This document shows positions 17,176 through 26,441 of a stretch of DNA of 64,000 nucleotides, piece after piece; position 1 is the first letter of the stretch; the number at the start of each line of letters is the position of its first letter. The DNA lies in contig NZ_FOLY01000003.1 in assembly GCF_900112585.1 (NCBI RefSeq), positions 372,001 to 436,000 on the forward strand, given 5' to 3'. The notes below the pieces were generated by a model, which searched no databases, was not told the origin of the DNA, and saw only the letters and a list, made by a program, of their open reading frames with translations. Source of the DNA: Kushneria avicenniae. Lineage in GTDB: Bacteria; Pseudomonadota; Gammaproteobacteria; Pseudomonadales; Halomonadaceae. A program made the position numbers and the translations under genes.

Positions 17176-17853
17176 ATGACGGTGCGTATTCTGGTCGTGG
17201 AAGATGAAGTCAAGACTGCAGACTATTTACACAAGGGCCTCAGCGAGTCCGGTTATAGTGTGGATGTCGCGCATGACGGGCTTGCAGGACAGCAGCGAAT
17301 CAGCGATGAACATTTCGATTTGATTATTCTTGATGTCATGCTGCCAGGCATGAACGGATGGCAGTTGCTTCAGTTTATCCGCAGCCGCTGGCAGACGCCG
17401 GTGCTCTTTCTTACCGCCCGTGACGCTGTGGAATATCGCGTCAAGGGGCTTGAACTTGGCGCTGATGACTATCTGGTGAAGCCCTTTTCCTACGTGGAGC
17501 TGCTGGCCCGGGTTCGAACCCTGCTGCGACGTGGCCCGCCGCGTGAGACGCAGCTGTTCGGTGTTGGTGATCTGTCCCTTGATCTTGTTCAGCACCGAGC
17601 AATGCGCCAGGGTCAGCGTATTCATCTCACCAACAAGGAATTCGCGCTGCTGCATCTATTGATAAGCCGCGAAAACGAAGTGCTGTCACGCACCTTTATC
17701 GCGTCACAGATCTGGAACATGAACTTTGAAAGCGACACCAATGTTGTCGATGTGGCCATTCGCCGGCTGCGCGCAAAGGTGGACGATCCCTGGCCTCATC
17801 GCTTGATTCACACGGTCCGTGGCATGGGATACATGCTGGGACTTGAGCCATGA
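17176..17853 (+). CDS. HprR/CusR-type heavy-metal/oxidant response regulator
   Basis: The receiver domain (phospho-acceptor Asp53 in [14 protein letters not shown]; Lys in [10 protein letters not shown]) is joined to a winged helix ending [10 protein letters not shown]. The residues and 225-aa length put it in the CusR/CopR/HprR group, whose members respond to copper, silver, hydrogen peroxide or hypochlorite. Its own promoter contains a perfect inverted repeat of the HprR/CusR type. AGGGG touches ATG 17176, so GTG 17182 could be the true start. Neighbouring hiuH favours HprR over CusR: no copper efflux genes are nearby. Confidence 0.85.
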   Translation: MTVRILVVEDEVKTADYLHKGLSESGYSVDVAHDGLAGQQRISDEHFDLIILDVMLPGMNGWQLLQFIRSRWQTPVLFLTARDAVEYRVKGLELGADDYLVKPFSYVELLARVRTLLRRGPPRETQLFGVGDLSLDLVQHRAMRQGQRIHLTNKEFALLHLLISRENEVLSRTFIASQIWNMNFESDTNVVDVAIRRLRAKVDDPWPHRLIHTVRGMGYMLGLEP

Positions 17854-19223
17854 GCCGGGTCCCGGGCTCATTGACGCTCCGATTGGCGTTTTTATTTGCA
17901 CTTGTCGTCGGGCTGCTACTGAGCACCCTCGGTCTGTATCTTTATCACTCCCTGTATAGCGAAATTACCTGGCGTGACGATCAGATGCTGCGAGGACGCC
18001 TTGAGCGCATGCTCGTGCTGCTGGACAACAGTGACAGCATCGAGGCACTGCGTCAGCGTCCTCGGTTGTATGCCAACATGCTTGATAATCGCGAAAGCGT
18101 GCTCTGGGTGCTGACGGATGACGGACACCCTCTGATAGAAGTCAACCCGATGCATCAGTCGGTGCCTGAACTGAAGGGTAGCGATGAGGTGCAGCTGCGC
18201 ACCTTCGAGAACGGCGCACCGGCAAGACTTGCCTGGATCGATGCCCGTCTTGATGGCCAACAGGTCACGCTGGTCGCCGGCAAGCGCCTGGCCGAGCGTA
18301 ACCGCATGCTGGCGAGCTATCGTGGCAAACTCTGGCTTTCGCTGGCAGGTGGTTCTCTAGCGGCCTTTTTGCTCGGCTGGATCGTAACAAGGCGCGGACT
18401 GGCTCCGGTAAGACGCCTGGCGGCACGCGCAGCCACCATCGATATGCAGCATCTCTATCACCGGTTGCCCGAGCACTCGGAAGTCAGCGAGCTGCGCGAC
18501 TTGAGCATTGCCCTGAATGGCATGTTGACGCGACTCGAGGCCGGTTTTCTGCAGCTTTCACGCTTTTCTGAAGATCTCGCCCACGAGATGCGAACCCCCT
18601 TGACCAATCTCATGGGACAGACACAGCAGAGGCTACGTCATGATCGGACCGACGAGGAATACAAAGAGACACTGATTTCCAATCAGGAGGAATTTGAAAG
18701 ACTGGCACGCATGATCGACAGCATGCTCTTTCTGGCGCGTAACGAGCAGCCCGATACGAGCCTCGTTCGACAGCCGATCGAACTTCACGACATGGTCGAT
18801 CAGCTCTGCGAGTATTTCGAAGGCATGGCCGAAGAGCGCGGCATGGCATTGATCAACCGGGCTCGGGGCTGCCTTGATGCCGACCCGGATCTGCTCCGGC
18901 GTGCACTGGCCAATCTGATCGCCAATGCCCTGCGTTACGGTCAGGCGCAAACGTCCATCATCATTGATCAGCAGCAGATTGATCACCTGCACCATATCAG
19001 TGTCTTCAATCAGGGAGAGGTGATTCCCGAGGCACATCTGCCGCTGTTATTCGAGCGTTTCTATCGTGTGGATGCGTCGCGCCATACGCCCGGCGATTCC
19101 GGCGGACTGGGGCTGGCGATCGTTCGCTCCATCGCTCAGCTTCATGGCGGTCTGGCAACGGTCAGCAATGAACATTCGGGAGTACGCTTTACGTTATGCC
19201 TCCCGGTATCGGCTCGGTCCTGA
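17850..19223 (+). CDS. heavy-metal/oxidant sensor histidine kinase (HprS/CusS-type)
   Basis: The 457-residue kinase overlaps the regulator gene by ATGA. It has one N-terminal membrane helix, a periplasmic sensor of about 135 residues, a second helix near 165-185, HAMP, the H-box [16 protein letters not shown] with His245, N-box [10 protein letters not shown] and G-box [10 protein letters not shown]. These features match the heavy-metal sensor kinase subfamily (CusS/CopS/HprS). The sensor contains Met and His but no obvious copper-binding cluster and no cysteine pair, so oxidant sensing through membrane Cys or Met residues, as in HprS, is possible but unproven. Confidence 0.87.
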   Translation: MSRVPGSLTLRLAFLFALVVGLLLSTLGLYLYHSLYSEITWRDDQMLRGRLERMLVLLDNSDSIEALRQRPRLYANMLDNRESVLWVLTDDGHPLIEVNPMHQSVPELKGSDEVQLRTFENGAPARLAWIDARLDGQQVTLVAGKRLAERNRMLASYRGKLWLSLAGGSLAAFLLGWIVTRRGLAPVRRLAARAATIDMQHLYHRLPEHSEVSELRDLSIALNGMLTRLEAGFLQLSRFSEDLAHEMRTPLTNLMGQTQQRLRHDRTDEEYKETLISNQEEFERLARMIDSMLFLARNEQPDTSLVRQPIELHDMVDQLCEYFEGMAEERGMALINRARGCLDADPDLLRRALANLIANALRYGQAQTSIIIDQQQIDHLHHISVFNQGEVIPEAHLPLLFERFYRVDASRHTPGDSGGLGLAIVRSIAQLHGGLATVSNEHSGVRFTLCLPVSARS

Positions 19224-19679
19224 ATCAGACAGGTCAATATGGCGGCACGCTTATCATGGTTACACTAATCATCAATGTCTGGCTGGGCATGCGCGTCAAG
19301 CGCAGCGTTTGATTTTCTGGTCAGCTTTGCCGTGCTGTTATGCAACTTTGCCCGTATCAACCAAAGGCTGCCTATACACTTTGTTAAAGGCTACAGTTCA
19401 CAGATACTGATGGGCAGGAAAAGATACATTAGCTATCTCAGCTCATTACCGAATGGGTAGTAGCTTGGGTAGTAAAAACATAAAATCCTTTTAAAAATAA
19501 AATAAACCTTTGATAATTATATATTTTTATTTCTGATCAATATTAAGATTCAAAATATCGAGTAGCGTTGGCGTCCGTTGACCGGGTTCTCAGACAGGCC
19601 CTTAAAAGTAACCGCCGCTTCTCATCTTGCACAGCCCCCGGCCGCGACCTTTTCAGGCTGCGGCCGGATGGCCCGGTGA
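19224..19679. other. intergenic with one strong hairpin, no gene recognised
   Basis: Short frames here (for example 19275-19460) have no ribosome site or recognisable protein. The stretch 19480-19560 is very AT-rich. A hairpin with eight-base arms, CCGGCCGC and GCGGCCGG (19638-19667), lies 13 bases beyond the stop of the minus-strand YgiB-like gene and is probably its terminator. It includes the 14-bp GCACAGCCCCCGGC also found in the palindrome at 16041-16082. Confidence 0.5.
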
Positions 19680-20234
19680 TCAACCACCGCGATAGGCAGA
19701 GGATCGCGCCGTGGAAGAAGTCCCCCTGAACGGATTGGAGCGGGTAGTCACCTGCCCATTCCGGCCGGAGACGTTGATGCGGGAGGCACTTCGACCGGTG
19801 CGATAGGCGCCCAGTGCCCGTGAGTTGCTTGCAATGTAGGGCGAGAAAAAGGTCGAGTGGTCCCTGTCGCGGTCTCTCCTGCGCATCTGCGCATCGTAGA
19901 AGCTGCTGCGGCCCGGTCCCGACATCATGTAGCCCAGCAGGGCGCCTGCGCCGCCGGCCGCCAGCAGGCTCATCATGTGATGATTGTCGGCCTCGGCGTA
20001 ATGGCGCTGGCCGGTCTCGTCCTTGTAGACCACCTGTGTCGTGCAGTCGGTGTCCTGGATTTTAACCGACTCTACCCGCGGATTTGCCGATCTCATGTCC
20101 TCAAGCAGCTTCGCGGTATCGATCCCGCAGTACTCTGCCAACTGTTGTTGACTCATTGAATGGTCATTGGATGAGCAGGCGGTGAGAACAACGGTGGTGG
20201 AGGCCACCAGGGCGATGGAAGTGAACTTGCGCAT
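19680..20234 (-). CDS. YgiB-like outer-membrane or periplasmic lipoprotein
   Basis: The 184-residue protein has a lipoprotein signal (lipobox LTAC, lipidated Cys20). A conserved-looking central part with YCGIDTAKLLEDM precedes a glycine-rich membrane-prone patch LLAAGGAGALLGYMMSG, and the tail is rich in Ser, Arg and Gly (TTRSNPFRGTSSTARSSAYR). This layout and its position directly behind a glutathionylspermidine-synthase-like gene match the ygiB-ygiC pair of enterobacteria. Function of YgiB proteins is unknown; an envelope role is likely. It is two bases after the upstream gene, so they are co-transcribed. Confidence 0.65.
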   Translation of the reverse strand: MRKFTSIALVASTTVVLTACSSNDHSMSQQQLAEYCGIDTAKLLEDMRSANPRVESVKIQDTDCTTQVVYKDETGQRHYAEADNHHMMSLLAAGGAGALLGYMMSGPGRSSFYDAQMRRRDRDRDHSTFFSPYIASNSRALGAYRTGRSASRINVSGRNGQVTTRSNPFRGTSSTARSSAYRGG

Positions 20235-20236
20235 TA

Positions 20237-21538
20237 TCAGATTTTCCTGCGGTAAACATGAGGAACGAATTCCTCGGTCTCGACATTCATGCTCAGTGCT
20301 GAAGTGCTGCGTCTAACGGCCATGCCGACAGGGGTAAAGACCTGATCGCCTCCGGCACGCGTCTCCTGTGGCGCCAGCCACATCCTGAGCTGATACCAGC
20401 AGTCACCGATTTGAATCATGTCCCGGAAGGGCTGATAGACGACAGAGGAGCCCGCATAATCTCCGTCGGTTTCACCGATGAGCGCATCGTTTTCAAACAC
20501 CTGAATGTTGGACGACATGCGTCCATAAACGGGCTTGCAGACATATCGCTGGCCCGCCAGCGGCTCGGGCGACAGGTAGGTCGGTATAAAGCCGTTTTTC
20601 AGGCTGCCTTCCGGGTCGATACGCGTCATGTAGGCCATGAAGGCCTTGTTGGAGAGCAGGAGCTTGTAGGGAGGCTCCGCAATGATCGTGCCGCGGCCGG
20701 TATCGATCAGATTCTCGTAGTTGGCAATAAAGGCAGAGAGCGCCTGACGATCGTAGTCCTCCCACGGGAACAGGCCGAAGAGATAGTCCAGTGGCGTGTC
20801 ATGGCCGGCGCGATAGTATTTTTGTGAATAGCTGTCGTATTCAAGATCCTCGCCAAGCTCCAGAATGACGGCGTCATGACCGGCTTCTGCGGCCGCAAAG
20901 CACATCGTTTCCAGCGTCAGGGTGTCATTGACCAGCGCATTGAAGCCGGCAAAGGCCATATTGAGCCGCCCGTGACGGTCACGAATCTGCATGAAAAACC
21001 GCTGCCAGGCTTCGGAAAGGCCATTGAACTGATCGACGTTTTCAAGACGTTCGCGCTGCTCGGTGAAGAAATGGTGCTGCACCACGATCGATTCATAGGT
21101 CAGCACCGGCGTATTGCCATTGAACTCGTAGATCCAGTGCTGACCGGCGTCATCAATGGAATAGTCAAGGTTGCCATACAGGCCATTGAACAGGGCAGGG
21201 TGGATGTGCCGGCACTTGTCGTCCGCCGCCCAGCTCATTTTGATCAGCCGGATCAATTGCGGATTGGTGATGCCCAGGTCCCGGTAGTCCTCTTCGGTGG
21301 CGTGCGCCATGAAATGCTCAAGGCAGCGAAACAGATGCTCGGTGGCATTGCCCAGCCGATCGATGTGATCTGCCATCTCCTCAAAGGAAAAACTGGCGTA
21401 TCGAAAGCCATCACCGGAGTTGAGAAAATTGGGCACAAGCTGTTCGAAGAGGGTCCTGTCCGGTTGGATCTGCCATGACAGCGTGTCCTCGAATAACGCT
21501 TCGAGGCTGGCGGAATAGGAAGTGGTCTCGATGTTCAT
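20237..21538 (-). CDS. glutathionylspermidine-synthase-like ATP-grasp enzyme (YgiC/YjfC family)
   Basis: The 433-residue protein carries the preATP-grasp/ATP-grasp fold of the GSP synthase family: HWIYEFNGNTPVLTYESIV, EPPYKLLLSNKAFMAYM, YVCKPVYGRMSSNIQVF and a C-terminal PVGMAVRRSTSALSMN. The family forms amide bonds between a carboxylate and an amine. E. coli YgiC and YjfC lack the amidase domain, as does this protein, and do not make glutathionylspermidine in tests, so the true substrate is open. The start is placed at ATG 21538; the frame stays open to 21661 and no good ribosome site distinguishes the options. It is paired with a YgiB-like lipoprotein. Confidence 0.8.
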   Translation of the reverse strand: MNIETTSYSASLEALFEDTLSWQIQPDRTLFEQLVPNFLNSGDGFRYASFSFEEMADHIDRLGNATEHLFRCLEHFMAHATEEDYRDLGITNPQLIRLIKMSWAADDKCRHIHPALFNGLYGNLDYSIDDAGQHWIYEFNGNTPVLTYESIVVQHHFFTEQRERLENVDQFNGLSEAWQRFFMQIRDRHGRLNMAFAGFNALVNDTLTLETMCFAAAEAGHDAVILELGEDLEYDSYSQKYYRAGHDTPLDYLFGLFPWEDYDRQALSAFIANYENLIDTGRGTIIAEPPYKLLLSNKAFMAYMTRIDPEGSLKNGFIPTYLSPEPLAGQRYVCKPVYGRMSSNIQVFENDALIGETDGDYAGSSVVYQPFRDMIQIGDCWYQLRMWLAPQETRAGGDQVFTPVGMAVRRSTSALSMNVETEEFVPHVYRRKI

Positions 21539-21688
21539 TAAGGCATGTTTAAAAAGGAAATCCTCGAGCATTTTAAAGGAAAGTCGACAGGAAATTCGGC
21601 TTTCCTGATAAAGATATTCTTTGTTCCGCAACGGATGCCCGCGTCGGCATATATCCTTCAAGCCTTTTCAGCGACTGGAGTTCCGGTG

Positions 21689-22390
21689 ATGACTGCAGCC
21701 TCTCCCATGCGCAAGAGGCCTCTTCTGGAAGTGCTCTTTGGCCTTTCGATGTTTGCCGTCTATCTCGGCAGCCAGTTTTTAAGCGTGTTGATATGGCAAC
21801 GCCTCTTGAGCGATGCCGCCTTTGCAACGCTCATGCGTGGCTATGGCTTCGCGGTACTTCTGGCGCCATCCCTGCTGCTGATGCTGGCGGGCTTTTGGGC
21901 ATGGCGACGCTGGTTCTCCCCACAGCCCACGATTATTGGCCATTTCACCGCGCGTGATGTCGTTCGAGGCATTGCTCTGGTGCTGTTGATTCAAGGGCTG
22001 ATCGCCGTGGTCAGCGTCTGGATGAACATGGCACCCGAGGCGTTCATGACCTCGCTGTATGACGGCAAGAGTGCTCTGCAGAGTGTCATCATGGTGATCT
22101 GCGTGCTCATCTGGGCGCCGATCATCGAAGAGCTGGCCTTTCGTCACTTTTTGATCGCACGCCTTGATGATCAGTCACGGGGCTGGCGAATGGCAGGGCT
22201 GGTCGGCTTCAGTGCCCTGTGCTTTGCCGGGCTGCACATGGTTCAGTATCACCACCTGCTCACCTTTGTGGCCCTGTTTTGCTGGGGGCTGGTGCTGGGC
22301 TACTACCGCTGGCGCACCCGCGGGCTACTGCTGCCCATGCTGCTGCACGCCCTGATCTCTTCCATCGGCCTTGTCGGCGCGCTGTCTTGA
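21689..22390 (+). CDS. CPBP-family intramembrane metalloprotease (Abi/CAAX-like)
   Basis: The 233-residue protein has about seven membrane helices and the family motifs EELAFRHFLIARL (Glu-Glu-x3-Arg), FAGLHMVQYHH and a final histidine-bearing helix LLPMLLHALIS. CPBP proteins cleave within the membrane or act as immunity or maturation factors. The start is set at ATG 21689 with CTGGAG upstream; the frame is open for 48 codons before this without a good start. It is divergent from the GSP-synthase-like gene. No peptide precursor gene is visible nearby, so its substrate is unknown. Confidence 0.82.
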   Translation: MTAASPMRKRPLLEVLFGLSMFAVYLGSQFLSVLIWQRLLSDAAFATLMRGYGFAVLLAPSLLLMLAGFWAWRRWFSPQPTIIGHFTARDVVRGIALVLLIQGLIAVVSVWMNMAPEAFMTSLYDGKSALQSVIMVICVLIWAPIIEELAFRHFLIARLDDQSRGWRMAGLVGFSALCFAGLHMVQYHHLLTFVALFCWGLVLGYYRWRTRGLLLPMLLHALISSIGLVGALS

Positions 22391-22532
22391 GCAGAGCAGG
22401 GAGCCCGCCCGGCATCGTGAGGTGACCCGCTCGCCTTTAACACAAACATTCATATGAATAGCGATTTTTCTTGTTTAGGTTCGGGAGCGACATGCGCCAA
22501 CATCGAGACGGTGATCATGAGGGCCGTGTCCG

Positions 22533-23366
22533 ATGTGTCAGATCTTTGGCGTCAACAGTCTCCATCCCATCGCTCCCAACTATCTGCTGCGCGGGTTCTT
22601 CTGCCGTGGTGGCGGTACCAGCGACCACAAGGATGGCTGGGGCATCGCCTATCGTGCGGAAGATGGTCAGCCGCATCTGAAGGTGTACGCCTCCAGCGCA
22701 TTCCGCTGCCGACATGCCCATCTGCTGGCCGGCGGCAGCACACGCTCGCGCAATCTCATGGCCCATATCCGCAAGGCCACCGTCGGTGCCGTGGAAGATG
22801 CCAACAGCCACCCGTTCACGCGCACGCTGTGGGGAAAGCGCTTTTTCTTTGCCCACAACGGCGATCTCAAGGATTTTGCCCCCGACATTGATGGCCGCTT
22901 CCACACCTTTGGCAATACCGACAGCGAGCAGGCTTTCGCCTCGATCTTCACCCGGCTCGTTGCACGCTTTGGCGATACCGCACCGCCCCTGTCGGCGATG
23001 TTTGAAGCGCTGAAAGAGCTGTCGACCGACATTGCCCGTCACGGCACCTTCAATTTCATCCTGACCGTGGACGACTTCATGTTTGTCCACGCCACCACCG
23101 ATCTGCACTGGGCGGCCCATACCCCCGACACGGCCGGGGTACACCTGATCGACTGCAACGAGCATGTCGATACCCGGGCCCTGCACTGTGAAGGCGAACG
23201 CTTTGTCATCGTCGCCACGCATCCCATCACCGAAGGGCATGACTGGCAGCGCTTTGACAAGGGAGAGCTGGCGCTGTTTCACGCCGGTCGTCGCCTGACC
23301 CATGCAGACGACATGGATGCCGAATGGCGCCATGACGCCCTGCCGATACCGGCAGTGAGTGCCTGA
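22533..23366 (+). CDS. class II glutamine amidotransferase (YafJ-like)
   Basis: The protein starts MCQIFGVNSLHP, giving the N-terminal nucleophile Cys2 after Met removal. It continues with SDHKDGWGIAYRAEDG, NLMAHIRKATVG and FAHNGDLKDF, all signatures of Ntn-type glutamine amidotransferases of the YafJ/GATase_6 group (277 residues). It would release ammonia from glutamine or act on another gamma-glutamyl compound. There is no synthase domain in the same protein. The GSP-synthase-like enzyme nearby also handles glutathione-type gamma-glutamyl substrates, but a partnership is conjecture. GAGGG lies about ten bases before the start. Confidence 0.85.
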   Translation: MCQIFGVNSLHPIAPNYLLRGFFCRGGGTSDHKDGWGIAYRAEDGQPHLKVYASSAFRCRHAHLLAGGSTRSRNLMAHIRKATVGAVEDANSHPFTRTLWGKRFFFAHNGDLKDFAPDIDGRFHTFGNTDSEQAFASIFTRLVARFGDTAPPLSAMFEALKELSTDIARHGTFNFILTVDDFMFVHATTDLHWAAHTPDTAGVHLIDCNEHVDTRALHCEGERFVIVATHPITEGHDWQRFDKGELALFHAGRRLTHADDMDAEWRHDALPIPAVSA

Positions 23367-23713
23367 TCGGCGCAGGCGTCATCACTACAAGGGGCGCGAA
23401 AGCGTCGCTGATGCCAGCCGCTCCTCTGCCTTCGAGCCGCCGACCCGGTGACAGGGCCGAGCGCTCTTTCGCAGCCTGTCTTTCTCATCCTGCGTATCCG
23501 TGCCCCTCTGTTTTTCCATTTGATCCTCTAAAAACCGCCAGCGCCATTCATCAGTTCCCCCGTCCGTTCAGGGTGGGGGGCAGGCCCATGCTGTGATCTC
23601 ACACCTTGATCCAATTTGTGTTTACCGGAAATGCGACCAGGCTGTCATAACGGGAACATCATTAAGCGGTAAACAAGTTTGTCCGAATAACGACAAGCGC
23701 AAGGGAGAGCGAC
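23367..23713. other. gcd upstream region with an inverted repeat
   Basis: No gene is seen. Eight-base arms GTTTACCG (23620-23627) and CGGTAAAC (23667-23674) lie 39 bases apart upstream of gcd, a layout suited to two half-operators or a looped repressor. The rest of the interval has host-like composition and short meaningless frames. Confidence 0.4.
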
Positions 23714-26239
23714 ATGGGAACATCTTCAGGAAATGACCATCGGCGCGATGTCGCGTTGTTACTGGTCGGGGCGCTGGTCGCGCTGGTGGGCCTTGCCATG
23801 ACCATCGGCGGCGCCTGGCTGGCCATCGTCGGCGGCTCCTGGTATTACCTGCTGGCCGGCATCGGCATGCTGCTGTCCGGAGGACTTTTGATCATGCAGC
23901 GCCGCGCCGGGGTAGTGCTCTACGCGGTGGTCTTTATCGGCTCGCTGATCTGGGCGGCCTGGGAGTCGGGACTGGATTACTGGCGCTGGATCCCGCGTAT
24001 GGACGTGATCCTGATCCTGGGCATTCTGGTCGCTCTGGTGGCGTACAAAACGTCTGACAGTGCGTCGCGTCGCGCCTCGTTTGTCACCGCCGGCGGGCTG
24101 ACGCTGGTGCTGGCCGGTGCCGGTGCGCTGGCCTTTTTGCCGCATAATTTCTCGCACTCCGGTGACGTGCCCGGGCCGCAGTCGGCGTCGCTTGCCACGA
24201 ATACCGGCAACGCCCAGCCTGCCGATCAGCCGGCGCGCGGCGACTGGGCCGCTTACGGCGGCGACAATGCCGCCACCCGCTATACCTCGCTGGATCAAAT
24301 CACCCCCGACAACGTCAGCCAGCTCGAACCGGCCTGGACCTATCGTACCGGGGATCTGCTTGATCATCGCTGGGGCGCCGAGACCACGCCGCTGAAGGTC
24401 GGCGACAGCGTCTATCTGTGCACCTCGCGCAACATCCTGATCTCGCTGGACGCCGCCACCGGTGAAGAGCGCTGGCGCCATGACCCGCAGGTCTCGGAAG
24501 ACGCCATCCCCTACACGGCCGCCTGCCGCGGCGTGACGTACTATCAGGTGCCGGAGAACGCCCCGGCACAGGATGAAAGCATCGATACGAACCGTCCGGC
24601 GGCCCCGGGCGACGACAGCGCCGTGGGCTCTGATGACCGATCAGACACTACCGTTGCAGAGGCCTCGTCGAATGACACCGCGCAGCAGTGCCGCACGCGC
24701 ATTTTCTCGGGCACGCTGGATGGTCGCATCATTGCCGTGGATGCCGATACGGGCCAGCCCTGTACCGACTTTGGCGACAACGGCCAGGTCGATATCAAAC
24801 AGAACATGGGCGAGACACCGCCGGGCTATGTCTCCATCAACTCGGCGCCGGTGATCGTCGATAACGTGCTGGTGACCGGCCATCAGGTGCTCGACGGTCA
24901 GCGTCGCTATCCGCCCTCCGGTGTGATCAAAGGCTATAACGCCGTGACCGGTGAACTCGAGTGGGCCTGGGATGCCGGCCGCCCGGATCAAAGCGAACCA
25001 CTCAGCGGCGATGACACCTACGTGCGCGGATCCCCCAACATGTGGACCACCGCCGTGGGCGACAACCAGCTGGGGCTGGTCTATCTGCCGATGGCCAACT
25101 CGGCGGCGGACTACTGGAGCAGCTCGCGCACGCCGGCCGAGAATGAATGGGCCAGCTCGCTGGTGGCGCTGGATGTCACGACCGGACTGCCGAAGTGGAA
25201 ATTCCAGACCGCGCACAAGGATGTCTGGGACTACGATCCCGGCTCACAGCCGACCCTGATCGACTTTCCTACCGACAATGGCCGCGTGCCGGCGGTGGTC
25301 ATGCCGACCAAGCAGGGCGGCATCTATGTCTTTGATCGGCGCAGCGGCGAACTGCTTGGCGGCGGCGCCGAGGAGCGTCCGGTCCCGCAGGGCGGCGTGG
25401 AGCCCGAGCAGCGCTCGAAAACCCAGCCCTACTCGCTCTATCACACCCTGCAACAGCCCGAGCTGACCGAGCGCGACATGTGGGGCATGTCGCCCTTTGA
25501 TCAGATGTTCTGTCGCATCCAGTTCCAGAACGCCAGCTATGAGGGCATGTACACACCGCCCACCGCCGATCGCCACTGGGTCGAATACACCGGCTACAAC
25601 GGCGGCTCGGACTGGGGCAGCATCGCAATCGACCCCAACCGCGGCGTGCTGATCGCCAACTACAACGACATGCCCAACTACAACATTCTGGTACCGCGCG
25701 AGAAGGCCAACGAGTACGGCTGGAAACCGCGCGAGGAGATGGCAAGCGACGACGGCGGTGCCGAAGGCGCGGGCGACCCGCAGGCCAACACGCCCTACGC
25801 CGTCAACGTCAACGCCGGCTGGCGCGTGCCCTTCACCGGTCTGCTCTGCAAGGAGCCGCCCTACGGTCATATCCGCGCCGTCGATGTGGCCTCCGGCAAC
25901 ACGCTGTGGGACCGCCCGCTGGGCACCGCACGCGCCAACGGCCCCTGGGGGATCCGCTCGGGCCTGCCGATCAACATCGGCACGCCCAACAACGGCGGCT
26001 CGGCCGTCACCGCCGGCGGCCTGATCTTCATTGCCGCGGCGACCGACGATCTGATTCGGGCCATCGACATCGAAAGCGGTGAAACGCTCTGGAGCGCGCC
26101 GCTACCGGCCGGTGGCCAGGCCAATCCGCTGGTGTATGAAGCCAACGGCCGCGAGTATCTGATGATCGTCGCCACCGGCCACCACTTCATGGAAACGCCG
26201 TCGGGGGATTACGTGCTGACGTACGCGCTGCCGGAGTAA
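23714..26239 (+). CDS. gcd: membrane-bound PQQ-dependent glucose/quinate-type dehydrogenase
   Basis: The enzyme oxidises a sugar or cyclic polyol (glucose to gluconolactone, or quinate/shikimate) in the periplasm and reduces ubiquinone. The 841-residue protein has four or five N-terminal membrane helices (residues 10-150), then an eight-bladed PQQ propeller with repeats such as DWAAYGGDNAATRYTSLDQI, AHKDVWDYDPGSQPTLIDF and a C-terminal NNGGSAVTAGGLIFIAAATD. Length suits Gcd (about 800) or QuiA. AGGGAGAG lies just before ATG 23714. The substrate cannot be decided from sequence. The 3' end and its terminator are partly duplicated 2 kb downstream, beyond hipAB. Confidence 0.92.
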   Translation: MGTSSGNDHRRDVALLLVGALVALVGLAMTIGGAWLAIVGGSWYYLLAGIGMLLSGGLLIMQRRAGVVLYAVVFIGSLIWAAWESGLDYWRWIPRMDVILILGILVALVAYKTSDSASRRASFVTAGGLTLVLAGAGALAFLPHNFSHSGDVPGPQSASLATNTGNAQPADQPARGDWAAYGGDNAATRYTSLDQITPDNVSQLEPAWTYRTGDLLDHRWGAETTPLKVGDSVYLCTSRNILISLDAATGEERWRHDPQVSEDAIPYTAACRGVTYYQVPENAPAQDESIDTNRPAAPGDDSAVGSDDRSDTTVAEASSNDTAQQCRTRIFSGTLDGRIIAVDADTGQPCTDFGDNGQVDIKQNMGETPPGYVSINSAPVIVDNVLVTGHQVLDGQRRYPPSGVIKGYNAVTGELEWAWDAGRPDQSEPLSGDDTYVRGSPNMWTTAVGDNQLGLVYLPMANSAADYWSSSRTPAENEWASSLVALDVTTGLPKWKFQTAHKDVWDYDPGSQPTLIDFPTDNGRVPAVVMPTKQGGIYVFDRRSGELLGGGAEERPVPQGGVEPEQRSKTQPYSLYHTLQQPELTERDMWGMSPFDQMFCRIQFQNASYEGMYTPPTADRHWVEYTGYNGGSDWGSIAIDPNRGVLIANYNDMPNYNILVPREKANEYGWKPREEMASDDGGAEGAGDPQANTPYAVNVNAGWRVPFTGLLCKEPPYGHIRAVDVASGNTLWDRPLGTARANGPWGIRSGLPINIGTPNNGGSAVTAGGLIFIAAATDDLIRAIDIESGETLWSAPLPAGGQANPLVYEANGREYLMIVATGHHFMETPSGDYVLTYALPE

Positions 26240-26264
26240 GTGATGCAGTGCTTTCGTGACCATC

Positions 26265-26291
26265 AAAAGCCCGGCATTTGCCGGGCTTTTT
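26265..26291 (+). terminator. gcd intrinsic terminator
   Basis: An 11-bp stem with arms AAAAGCCCGGC and GCCGGGCTTTT, a four-base loop, and five T bases follows gcd by 25 bases. A similar hairpin follows the gcd-tail copy at 28208-28234. Confidence 0.9.
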
Positions 26292-26330
26292 GATATCGGT
26301 GCAAGGCGGACCGGATTTACTCTGACAGTT

Positions 26331-26430
26331 TGAGCAAAATAGCGCTCAAAAAAGTCGGGAGCTGTTTACCTTGAGCGTTATTTTGCTCAATATCGTGTTT
26401 CTGGTTTCACAATGAGCATTTTTTTGCTCA
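26331..26430. promoter_or_regulatory. three HipB-type operators, evenly spaced
   Basis: Three copies of TGAGC-N8-GCTCA occur at 26331-26348, 26371-26390 (with one extra paired base each side) and 26413-26430. Centres are 41 bases apart in both intervals, close to four helical turns. The E. coli HipB operator has the same design (TATCC-N8-GGATA), so cooperative autorepression of the hipA-hipB operon is very likely. The third operator ends 11 bases before the hipA start. Confidence 0.85.
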
Positions 26431-26441
26431 ATGAGGGCGCC

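Noticed and set aside
19275-19460. Short plus-strand frame after the HprS-like kinase
   Set aside because: No ribosome site; the sequence looks non-coding, and the frame is a chance opening.
26331-26430. Possible attachment-site repeats of an integrative element
   Set aside because: The three repeats are palindromic operators positioned in the hipA promoter, and the N8 spacer sequences differ. The gcd-tail duplication is a better candidate for an integration footprint.
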